DNA from: Antedon mediterranea
Lineage: Eukaryota; Echinodermata; Crinoidea; Comatulida; Antedonidae
Direction of reading: 5' to 3'
Length of the DNA stretch: 64,000 nt
NCBI RefSeq assembly: GCF_964355755.1
Contig: NC_092676.1
Location: forward strand, 25,774,288-25,838,287
This document shows positions 44,978 through 55,901 of this stretch, piece by piece; position 1 is the first letter of the stretch; each line of letters begins with the position of its first letter. The position numbers were made by a program, and so were the translations under genes. The notes under the pieces are model-generated. The model was not told the origin of the DNA. It was given only the letters and a program-made list of their open reading frames with translations, and did not search any database.

Positions 44978-47160
44978 GAATAATAAAAACATGTGCGTAT
45001 GAACTGTATGCTGTGTCACCGTAATACCGCTTCAGTATTGGCTCATCCGATATCTCTTGAACGATCTTGGGATCGTCAAAATACGGATACGTTATCATAC
45101 CATGAGTAAACAAATAAATAATATGTATTATTCCATGACTATCCGTCCCCTAACATTAATACTAAGCATTAATATTAATTATGAGCATAACTACTGTCTT
45201 CATTTTGATTTTCCGAATATCTGGTAGTAGGCCTACACACAATTTACCAATTAGCTTTGATCAATTCAGTTCAGTATCAACGGCGCAGATCCGAAATTGC
45301 CGCCCATTTACGCCCTTTGAATATTCCTAAATACTAAAGATTATCTTATTCAAAAAAATCAATTACCCACGATACGAGGAAAATATGTAAATACTGACGT
45401 TAAAGCTCTTTATTACCCTAGGCACGTTAAAGAGGATGAGAGAGAATCTGCATGATTAGGCTAAACGTCACGATCTTCCTTTTATCAAACAGGAAATTAC
45501 AAACAAAGACATTATTAGATAATATTACAAGAAGATATAAGCAGGGAGTCAACTCCCTGATATAAGTATTATCTATCTAGGTCCTAGTTTAGCCAACAAA
45601 AATGAGGAAATATTTATGTTGAAATTGTAAACTCCAAATAAATATGAATCGAGTAATATTTACATTATATCTATTTAATTTCGTTTGAAATTCGCTGGAT
45701 AAAAGTAGCCTACTTTTCTCTTGAGTGACGAAGCTTATCTATAGTTAACACTAACCTATTTGGACAAAAACGTCAAAATAATTGCAAGTCTTGTAGGTTT
45801 CGCAAGTCCGTCAAAAACTTCTGAGCTCCTCCAAATAATAGTCCTGTAATAGTATTAGTACATCCGTGTCCGGGATTAAAAGATGCGAGTTCGCGGAATA
45901 AGCGAGAACTGTACGTCGTCGTCGCTGTAGCCTACTCTCAAAAACTCGCATAATTATACTCGCATACATGCAAAGCACGGCTATATAATTAATAAACAAG
46001 TACTGTTCAATTATTTGACCATCTTCAGAATAAATTGTATTGCTAGTCGAGTACGGTTCACGCTTGCTCAAGCACTGCATTGACCAATATATAATATTTG
46101 AGCAAAAACATACAGGCATCGTATACATAATTCGATGTAAATCATTATTCATGAAGAGATGACTGTATTATAAATAGATTTTAGCCTAAACAACATTATT
46201 AGTTACTCCAGTTACCTGACCATTATTGTATTGTTGTCTAAATCCAAATCAGAGCCTAGTTATGGGCCTACCTCTTTTCACATCACCTTACCTGGCAAAA
46301 CTCCAGAGTTTACACATACCGGGTTGAGGTTAATTTTCCCCACCACATCGTCCTCTGTGCATGGACATTCATGCATTATATTTTACTTTACATAATCCGG
46401 CGGATCACCGTACTTTGAATCCCCTCTCTCACCCCACGGCGTCCATTTTTTCCTGGACTGCCCATTATAATGTTTTCGACTATTTTACTGAATGGAAGAA
46501 AATTCATTGAAATTGTGTATCACCAAACATTCACATAAAGTTTAAACATACCTACCTCACGATCCAGCCGAGCCGGTCGGTGTGGCTGCGCTGATGACGG
46601 ACAAATTAAAGTTTGTCTTTGTTCGAATGATTGAAAAGTCAGGTATTATACGATTTCTATAGCTATTTCTATTCACACACAGTTCGGGGATGAGTGACGT
46701 TTGGTAGTAAAGATATATTTGTTATGTCAATCATTAATCTTATCAACACAGTTAATTCCACTCGAAATTGTAATATATGTTTGGTTAGTTGTTGAAACAA
46801 TTTTTAGCATAACGTTGATGTTCAATACAAAATGCCTATACATTTTGGACTTTGTAGTAGGCGTGAAAAAACATCTAGCATTTTAAAATTATAACAAGAT
46901 AGGAACACATTGTGACCGAGGCGATTCCTTGATGGGACATCTCATAGTGAAATCATAGATAGGAGAATAATATTTACAAGTTTTTATACGACCTGTGTGA
47001 ACAAAGAGGTCGTGCTAAAGTTTATATTCTGTAAATATACACTTTTATTGTAATCGATTACCATTCCAAGTCAATATTTGCAGTACAAGGCAGGGGCCTG
47101 ATATGATTGTACTGTATATTTAAAAACACATTTTGCATGCCTCTGTGACGTCAGACGCAT
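44978..47160. other. Gene-free spacer
   Basis: Several taggcctac motifs occur (44623, 45228). The minus-strand frame 45811-46152 (113 codons) shows no domain or codon pattern that I recognise. Nothing else is supported. Confidence 0.4.
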
Positions 47161-47164
47161 CAAG

Positions 47165-47330
47165 TGTGACAGACTCATCTAACACCCCACCCAACATCTC
47201 GGACACCTGAAATATATAAGGGTGTGACGACTCATCTAACACCCCACCCAACATCTCGGACACCTGAAATATAGAAGGATGACAGAATCATCTAACACCC
47301 CACCTACCCAATATCTCGGACACATAGAGA
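47165..47330. repeat. 57-bp tandem repeat, three copies
   Basis: Units start at about 47176, 47233 and 47289. Each has catctaacaccccaccca and acatctcggacacctgaaat. Divergence increases in the third copy. Confidence 0.85.
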
Positions 47331-47729
47331 AAAACAACGTCATTTGATCTGTGTTCCTAACAACTAGACCTCTATCTTACTAGTTCGTCGTAAACATACA
47401 CCAAATTTACAATTTGCTAATAAAGCTAATAAATAGGATCGACATATGATAAATATATAATATGTTTTATTATAAAGTCCATATACGTACATACCATCAA
47501 TTATTATACTTCATCATTGCACAACCTTCCACGCCGTAGATCTAATAGCAAAAGAGAGTGTTTGTGCCTAATATAATCGAGAGGAAAAAAAATGTACAAC
47601 AAATCCCTACGGATCACGGTCATAATTATATTACAAACATCTGGTTGATCCCTGTGGCGTAATTGTTTTAATAAAAAGTAATGTACCGATTAGCCGTTGA
47701 GTAATAACTCAACAAATTGTTATTTCTTG

Positions 47730-47883
47730 TCACTATCAAACTTTATGTGACAAAAAAATGTGATGTGCCCATATATGAACATGATGCTGTCATATCACTA
47801 CCATATTTAAGCATATCACTACCATATTTGGCCAGATCACATTTTTTTTTCAAACTAGTTTGATAGTGTAGACCCTGCTTAAG
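47730..47883. mobile_element. MITE family C, copy 4 (left end missing)
   Basis: It begins inside the TIR at cactatcaaactttatgtga and ends gatagtgtagaccctgctta. The first 13 or so bases of the family end are absent. Confidence 0.8.
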
Positions 47884-48649
47884 GTAGCATTTTTTTACAA
47901 AGTGACGAACATTTTTTTCTTTGATGGTTTATGTCTGTTACTGCATTATGAAAGTTATAAATACATTTTAATAAAAAATTGTTATTCCTTGTAAGACATG
48001 TGATAGGAAATTGAAAAGACCTCTCATGTTAAAATGATTGACATTGTGGATGTCAAACATAATATAACTGTGTAGGTTGATCTAGTAGGACCTAATAGGT
48101 CTACTTATGGGAAAAGGAACACATCTGGTAAGTTGATATATTATGACTATACGTGACTATTATAATACTTAGAATACCTAGATATACAGTAGGCATATTA
48201 TAAGTTGCCTTCGTTGTTTTTGATTGATTGATTAATGGTTATTTTTATATTAAGCTGTAAACATTCATATCTGATATTTTTCCAATAAAAATAGTAGTTT
48301 TCCGTGTATGAATTGGAAATGCTTGCTTGTTTTAAAGTCCATAAAAAGTAGTTGGCTGAATCCAGCTCTCTCTTCGAAATGACACTTTACATCAATGTTG
48401 AGTGGATCGATTAAGTAACAGCGGACGCCGCACATTTTGTTGGCACACCTTGCCAAAAATAAGTTCTTGTACTACGTCCGTCAATGTACGGTTAACATAA
48501 TACACAGCCATTCGACTCTTATATAATTAATTCATTCTTTTAGATATATAAAGCTGAACTGTTATTTATTCTAACAGGATAGACATAAATCTAATCATAA
48601 CGAGGTCAAATTACTTGACGGAATACGTGAACTGCACACGCACGTATTT

Positions 48650-49885
48650 ACCTGACGGTGATTACGTGAACTACATGCGTACGTGTGTAGTTCACGCATT
48701 CAACAATCTGTGAATACGTGAACGGTGACCTACATACGTACGTGTGTAGTTCGCGTTGAACAAACAGTGAATACGTAAACGGTGACCTACATACGTATGT
48801 GTGTAGTTCACGCATTCAACAAACGGTGAATACGTGAACGGTGACCTACATACGTACGTGTGTAGTTCACGCATTCAACAAACTGTGAATACGTGAACGG
48901 TGACCTACATACGTACGTGTGTAGTTTGCGTTGAACAAACAGTGAATACGTAAACGGTGACCTACATACGTACGTGTGTAGTTCGCGTTGAACAAACATT
49001 GAATACGTGAAAGGTGACCTACATACGTATGTATGTAGTTTACGCATTCAACAAACGGTGAATACGTAAACGATGACCTACATACGTACGTGTGTAGTTC
49101 ACGCATTCAACAAACGGTGAATACGTGAACGGTGACCTATATACGTACGTGTGTAGTTCACGCATTCAACAAACGGTGAATACGTGAACGGTGACCTATA
49201 TACGTACGTGTGTAGTTCACGCATTGAACAAACAGTGAATACGTGAACGGTGACCTACATACGTATGTATGTAGTTTACGCATTCAACAAACGGTGAATA
49301 CGTGAACGGTGACCTACATACGTACGTGTGTAGTTCACGCATTCAACAAACGGTGAATATGTGAACGGTGATACATACGTACGTACGCGTGTAGTTCACG
49401 CATTCAACGAACGGTGAATAGGTGAACGTTGACCTACATACGTACGTGTGTAGTTCACGCATTCAACAAACGGTGAATACGTGAACGGTGACCTATAGAC
49501 GTACGTGTGTAGTTCACGCATTCAACAAACGGTGAATACGTGAACGGTAACCTATATACGTACGTGTGTAGTTCACGCATTGAACAAACATTGAATACGT
49601 GAACGGTGACCTACATACGTATGTATGTAGTTTACGCATTCAACAAACGGTGAATACGTGAACGGTGACCTACATACGTACGTGTGTAGTTCACGCATTC
49701 AACAAACGGTGAATATGTGAACGGTGATACATACGTACGTACGCGTGTAGTTCACGCATTCAACGAACGGTGAATCGGGTGAACGTTGACCTACATACGT
49801 ACGTGTGTAGTTCACGCATTCAACAAACGGTGACTAGGTGAACGGTGACTAGGTGAACGGCGACCTACATACGTATGTATGTAGG
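48650..49885. repeat. 59-bp satellite array, about 20 units, with higher-order structure
   Basis: The unit contains tacgtgaacggtgacctaca, tacgtacgtgtgtagttcac and gcattcaacaaacggtgaa. Consecutive units keep a 59-bp period. A six-unit block (about 356 bp) with variant units (tacgtatgtatgtag, gatacatacgtacgtacgcg, caacgaacggtgaat) occurs at about 49261 and again at about 49617. This shows that multi-unit blocks were copied. The half-palindrome ctacatacgtacgtgtgtag is in each unit. Overlapping ORFs offset by 59 bp are translations of the repeat. Confidence 0.92.
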
Positions 49886-50540
49886 AACAGTTATTTGCAC
49901 AGCTGTACTACACAAAAACAGTTACAAAAATAACATGGCTTTTTTTTTTTAATATACTAACATACAGTATCAGAACGGCTTTGCACGACTAGCCATGCTT
50001 TTTTACAAACTAGTTATTTGTAGGCCTGGACTGATTGCTAGCAATACCAACAATCACATTATTAGTAGGCTGACCATACAAATCAATTATGTTTGGACAA
50101 ATGACCATTGCCAATAAATATCTATTCATAAACACTAATAAACATTCACTAAATAATTATATTATAAATACTGTCCTAGCCTCATTTGTATGTTTACATA
50201 CACTTCTAATATAAAATATATACTTCTCATAATAAAATATACCAAACATAACATAACATTCTATACAATACAATGTAAATATTTTCAGCGATTTAAAAAA
50301 ATAATATTTAACATTACATTTGTTGTGGTGTAGGGCTAAAAATGGTGTATACAGAGGAGGGGTAGCATCCCTCATTTTTGGTTAATTGTGAAAGTAGTTT
50401 TTGAAATAAAAGTCGTACCCGATTATGTTGGGTAGAGTAATCTTCACCATCTCAACACTCCATTTTTAAATACCCTGATTTCTTTAATTTAAACGTTAAC
50501 ATGATGCTTAGATTATGAAGTGCTCATAATGGCGTAACAT
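49886..50540. other. Non-coding, nothing recognised
   Basis: AT-rich spacer between the satellite and a small MITE-like copy. Confidence 0.35.
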
Positions 50541-50544
50541 AGAG

Positions 50545-50643
50545 ACCTGAGTGAGGCCCCTGGTTTAACTCGAAGTGGCCCTGCAACGCTGGAGTCCTCG
50601 GGCGTTTTAAGCCTTTTTCAGGGCCCAGTGAGCTCAGGCAGTG
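50545..50643. mobile_element. Possible small MITE with CCTGAG-GGCCC ends
   Basis: The left end acctgagtgaggcccctgg and the right end cagggcccagtgagctcagg are imperfect inverted repeats. A relative is at 39555-39690. Confidence 0.5.
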
Positions 50644-50865
50644 TTTGTTCATAGTCATTATGCCATTGTTTCACAACAGGGTCAGACCGCATATTCATCT
50701 TCACATTTTATGTGAATTAAAACTAACATTTATTATCAAGGAGAGAAATAAAAATGTTAACAAGAAACAAAACTACTACATAATCACAAAAACCACTGAC
50801 ACATCAGAAAATTTTTCCTATCTAGTAACGAGATAAGAATATCTAATCTAGGAACATGATGTTCT

Positions 50866-51030
50866 TAAAGCTCTGTCTACACTATCAAACTTTATGTGAC
50901 AAAAAAATGTGGTGTCCCAAATATGGTAGTGACATGCTTAAATATGGTAGTGACATGACATCATCATGACCATATATGAGCACATCATATTTTGTTGTCA
51001 CATAACAATTTGATAGTGTAGATGTTCTTA
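50866..51030. mobile_element. MITE family C, copy 5
   Basis: The left end taaagctctgtctacactat and the right end ttgatagtgtagatgttctt flank atatggtagtgacatg units. It lies about 150 bp beyond the OSCP1 stop codon. Confidence 0.88.
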
Positions 51031-51182
51031 ATAATACTTTCATTTTCTTTTTAAATAAAAAAGAACTTTGTCAAGGTGATCAATACTGTACAATGTTAAA
51101 ACACATCAACAGTGCTATCTAGCAACCATTGCCCATTGCAACTGGTGTCCTTAACAACGGTTGCTCTTAGCAACTGTTGTCT

Positions 51183-54100
51183 TTAGCAACTGTCCATTAG
51201 TTCCAGTAGATCGTCTCCCTTACTGCTTTGCGATGAAGATTCAGCAATGTCCAAATCTCCCATGATTTTGTTCAACTCATCACTTGTTTTGTTCTAGGAA
51301 AAATATACAAAATTTAAATACAGAGTGCCTGAAAAATGTTTAACATATTGGAATGATGTTAACAAATTAAGATAATCGCATTCTAATACCCTTTTCACAT
51401 CTGCATAAATTGTTACAACTTGTAACAAGATTTGATCTCCTGATTTTATATTTATTAAGTTTTCATACACATGTACGCAAAAAATGAAGAATCTCGGGAG
51501 AAAGCATAGTTGCATGCTATTTGATTAACTATGATTAGTTAGTTTAATATACCAGGGCGATACATGTGCGTAGTATTAACAACTCAACAACTCGGAACAA
51601 AAACATGCCTCTCATCGGTGTGTTTTGGACATTTTCCAGAAAATTTTCTTCACACAATGCAAACCTGGTTACTACTTGTTAGTTTTTGCAGGTCTGAAAA
51701 GGGTATCATACTATACCTTAGAGGCATCAATCTTTATCACTTTCCAATCATACATTTCGGTCGGCGGTCTTGTTTCTTTGAATTCTCTATTTCACAAAAA
51801 AAAAAAATAAACAAAATTCAAAGTATCAGAATTAACAAACAAAATCAAATGTACTATAAAAAAAGTTTATTTCTTGAAGAAATTAAATAACTTACTGTTC
51901 TTCTTCTTCAGTGTTAAAAAGTGAAAGTTTAATAGATGAATCTTTTTTCTTGGATGAGTTCACATCAACAGAACCCATTAAATGAGCCAGAAGATTTAAC
52001 TCAGCTTTTACGAGAGGGTTTATATTTGCAGAAGCCTACAAAAAACCAGGTAATAAAATTTAATTAATTTGCTTGAAAATTACTGTACTGTGACTTTTTA
52101 AACGAAGGTCAAAATTAACTGGGTCAAGTATAAATCATTATGCAAATTACTTTAAATTAAAGGGTGAGATCATTGTTCTTTTTATAATCTATTTTTAGTA
52201 ACTTTTTTGCAGACTATGATATTATTAATATACAGTACATAAAATTGTGAAAAAAGGATAAACTACGTACCCGTTCTTCAGAGACCGGTTTAGCTTGAGA
52301 TGCGTGTTTAGTATGAGACACAGAAGTTTCTGATGGACGAACGACGTTGTACATGTTGGTACCCAGCTTGGTGACCCTATTGCCTTTAAGGTCAAATGAG
52401 CCTTCTGTAGTGTTGACATTGTAGCTTTGTTTTACCTGGAATTTTGATGTCTGGACAGGCTGACCAGAACCATCAAAGTATCTGAATAGCAAGAAGGTTA
52501 TGTTAAGCTCTGCTCACACTATCAAACTTTATGTGACAACAAAATGTGATGTACCTATATATGGACATGATGACATCATATTAGCGCACATCATAGTGTA
52601 GACAGAGCTGAAGTTAAATTCAAATTTTGCAATCTATGAATAGATTCTATTAACTCTTTTCTTTGTCACAACAATTTTTAATTATTTAATTTTTATTTAA
52701 TTAAATTGAAATTTAGTTTAAGTTATACTGCTCTAATAATTCCATATATGCACCCATAAAGATATCAGTCCTTGACTTATTATTACATACTTATTAGTAC
52801 TTGTATTGTAAATCGCTCAACATATTTATTTCCTATATTTATAGTTGTGAGGTAAAAATTATCCAATTGCTTTATCATCATCAACTTTTTTTTCCTAATT
52901 CTAACGATCATCATTGTTCCTCAGTTTGTCTGCCCTGTATTTTTTATTCATTTATATATGAATTTATTTATATTTTTGAAAATAAGGAAAATAAATATAT
53001 TATATTATTATTATATCATAAACCCTCATTGTCGACACCTTCATACCTGATTGTTCCTGGACTTTCCACACCAAAGGGTAATAAACCATTTATTGGCAAA
53101 ACGAATCTACCATTAGAATTCTGCACCTTGTCCTTTAGGAATATAGACACCTTAGGAGAAAAAATAAAATATTATTAAGATTATTTGAGCCTAAAATAAT
53201 TTGTACAAATACATTGAGATACAATAACTGTAATACTTAATTAAATCAGGTCATGTGATCAGTTCATGCACTACATTAATGTGTTGTAGTGTTACCAAGA
53301 CAATATTCAATAGTTTCATTAAATCCAAGGTTTAATTATCAGGTTTATTGTTGAACAATTATGAAGTATTAGAAGGTCAAGCCGAACATAGAATTTAATA
53401 GAATATAATTTATTAATGATTTAACATTAATAAGTATATCATAGTAAAATTGAGTATTAAAATGAATTGAAATTAAGTAAATAGCATAATCATATTCTAA
53501 AACATAATTCATAAGATTATTAAATTCAAGGTTTAATTTTCGCCTCATTGAAATATAACCTTCCATCATTCACCTCATGCCATTATTTGTACCATTCAAC
53601 TCAGAAACATTATTTGTACCATTCAACTCAGAAACATTATTTGTACCATTCAACTCAGAAACATTATTTGTACCATTCAACTCAGAAACATTATTTGTAC
53701 CATTCAACTCAGAAACATTATTTGTACCATTCAACTCAGAAACATTATTTGTACCATTCAACTCAGAAACATTATTTGTACCATTCAACTCAGAAACATT
53801 ATTTGTACCATTCAACTCAGAAACATTATTTGTACCATTCAACTGAGAAACATTATTTGTACCATTCAACTGAGAAACATTATTTGTACCATTCAACTCA
53901 GAAACATTATTTGTACCATTCAACTCAGAAACATTATTTGTACCATTCAACTCAGAAACATTATTTGTACCATTCACCTCATGCCATTATTTGTACCATT
54001 CACCTCATGCCATTATTTGTACCATTCACCTCATGCCATTATTTGTACCATTCACCTCATGCCATTATTTGTACCATTCACCTCATGCCATTATTTGTAC

Positions 54101-55423
54101 CATTCACCTCATGCCATTATTTGTACCATTCACCTCATGCCATTATTTGTACCATTCACCTCATGCCATTATTTGTACCATTCACCTCATGCCATTATTT
54201 GTACCATTCACCTCATGCCATTATTTGTACCATTCACCTCATGCCATTATTTGTACCATTCACCTCATGCCATTATTTGTACCATTCAACTCAGAAACAT
54301 TATTTGTATACTACTGTATTATACTTACCCTTATATGTGTATCTTGAAAAAACGTTAAAAGGGTCTGGCGTAAAAGTTGAAATTCCCCTGCCGTCATCGA
54401 TGCATAGATCTACAATAAAATCAATTGGGTAATAGAGTATAAATTAATCCATTTTATTTTCATATCAATTACAACCATAGACTGAATTGAGTGTGTCTAT
54501 AACAGTGAGGCAGCACTGTACCTGATAGAGCATCTGGTGGACACTCTCCACTTGATTTCTAATTACAGGTACATCCTCCACGTACTTGTGAATAGCGTCA
54601 AGGTGGTTTAACGTGACAAGCAAAACGTCTTGAGGGCGTAGACATAAGGACACCTGATGCTTGAACGCCATGGTCATAAGATCGTATAGCTGTAACAACG
54701 AATGAAAAAAGAAAGTTTTTTTGTTTCATTTTGCAAAAATCAGTTCAAACAACTGGACAGTAAGAAAATTATCTTTATGGATGAACAAATAAATACAAAG
54801 ATACTTAAACATGCAATGGTTAGTAATGTAACAAACCTTGTCCATACTGGCCGTGTTTAAACGCATAATAGATGCGTGCGCAAGCCTGTCAAAGACGGTT
54901 CGCATGGCTTTTTTCGTGTATAACTCTTGCGGTTTGAAAAGCTCTTCTACAAAACGTTTGTTTAACATGGCACCAACTATATCATGTAATACTGAAATAT
55001 ATAAAGTGTAAACGTTATTTTATTATACTGTATTAAATTATATCTATAATGATATGAAATGAGAAAACATGTTACATACATAGTCACTAAAAAAAGGATT
55101 ATAGAGTACTCTTCTATTTATGCTGTTTAATTTCTTTTTCTTGTATTTTTTTACACCTACTATAACCTAACTATTATTATGCACGAATTCCCTAGGCCTA
55201 CTACCCAAATTCTGATGTCAAACACTATACAACAGGACCTGTCTGTCACACACAAGACTCCTGGCTGCAATTGTATTACACTACAAACAGTTACAGGCCT
55301 AACTTAACTACCTTTCTTCGATTTATCATGTGGTATATTTTGAGCCCGGAGTCTTTGATCTAATATATACATCATCTCCCCTCCAAGGTTGATAAACAAG
55401 AGTGGAAGCGTGCGTAACGACAT
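51183..55423 (-). CDS. OSCP1: Organic solute carrier partner 1 (OSCP1/NOR1)
   Basis: Nine exons: 55423-55312, 54991-54837, 54689-54522, 54409-54329, 53150-53047, 52481-52271, 52035-51896, 51786-51717, 51293-51183, giving 383 codons against about 379 in human. The N terminus reads RTLPLLFINLGGEMMYILDQ, almost unchanged in the family. It is followed by ELFKPQELYTKKAMRTVFDR, RLAHASIMRLN, LRPQDVLLVTLNHLD, AGEFQLLRQTLLTFFQD, DLKGNRVTKLGTNMYNVVRP, and a C-terminal KGDDLLELMDS. No signal peptide or membrane segment is visible. The protein is linked to organic-anion uptake and to cilia or testis expression in vertebrates; mechanism unknown. The small exon 51786-51717 is needed to keep frame and matches the family (ETRPPTEMYDWKVIKI). 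It is divergent to FIG4. Introns carry MITEs and a minisatellite. Confidence 0.94.
52504..52613. mobile_element. MITE family C, copy 6 (internally deleted)
   Basis: Ends taagctctgctcacactatc and atagtgtagacagagctg with only about 70 bp between, starting about 20 bp before the acceptor side of OSCP1 exon 52481-52271. Confidence 0.85.
53565..54308. repeat. Two-phase minisatellite: 27-bp units, then 26-bp units
   Basis: Fourteen 27-bp units (cattatttgtaccattcaac plus tcagaaa) at about 53592-53970 are followed by about 12 units of 26 bp (cattatttgtaccattcacc plus tcatgc) and one final 27-bp unit. One 26-bp type unit precedes the block. Two adjacent 27-bp units share a C-to-G change (aactgag). 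Because 27 is divisible by three, long ORFs arise in that half; they are not genes. It lies in OSCP1 intron 4. Confidence 0.95.
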
Positions 55424-55901
55424 CTTAAAATATAATAAACTACACAAATATTAGACGAATATCATTAACATAAACATCAAATTTCTTCTTTTTTTTCTAT
55501 AAGCTTCATGTCACCCTGGTATTTTACCAGCCGTCTTTACTTTCTAAATAAGAGCGACTGGAATCCAAGGTTAATATAAAATGAGGGCGTTTGACAAATA
55601 AACCCGTGGTAAACAAAACTACGGTAAATAAGCTGATCAAAACATTATCCTTTTCCCTGTTTTGTTGATAATTGTTAAATACTTCACTGATTACTATTAA
55701 TTTTCTAGTAGTTCTAGGCCATCATCCATGAAATACCACCACCAATAATTTGAGAAAAGGCCACTCAATGATATAGGTCTAGCTAGCCTAGTGTAGAGGC
55801 TAGCCTATAGGCTTGGCAGTCTAGACGGCCTCTCTACCCGGAACAGCGGCCCAGTAGCTACCCAGCCAAGACCCAGCCCTTGCTTGTATGCCATACACAC
55901 A
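55424..55901. promoter_or_regulatory. Divergent promoter region between OSCP1 and FIG4
   Basis: 478 bp separate the two start codons, and the genes point away from each other. This is the usual geometry of a shared bidirectional promoter. There is no obvious TATA box in either direction. The part nearer FIG4 has a taggc/gcctag-rich stretch (55780-55870). Confidence 0.6.

Noticed and set aside
45811-46152. Minus-strand 113-codon frame
   Set aside because: No recognised domain and no splice support, and codon use looks random for this AT-rich DNA.
48650-49885. Regular 59-bp repeats that could look like a CRISPR array
   Set aside because: There are no unique spacers: the whole period is repeated, and the rest of the window is intron-rich eukaryotic DNA. 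It is a satellite.
53548-54432. A 294-codon frame encoding a nine-residue repeat protein
   Set aside because: It exists only because the 27-bp unit is divisible by three. It runs into the 26-bp block, lies within an OSCP1 intron, and long frames exist on both strands of the same array.
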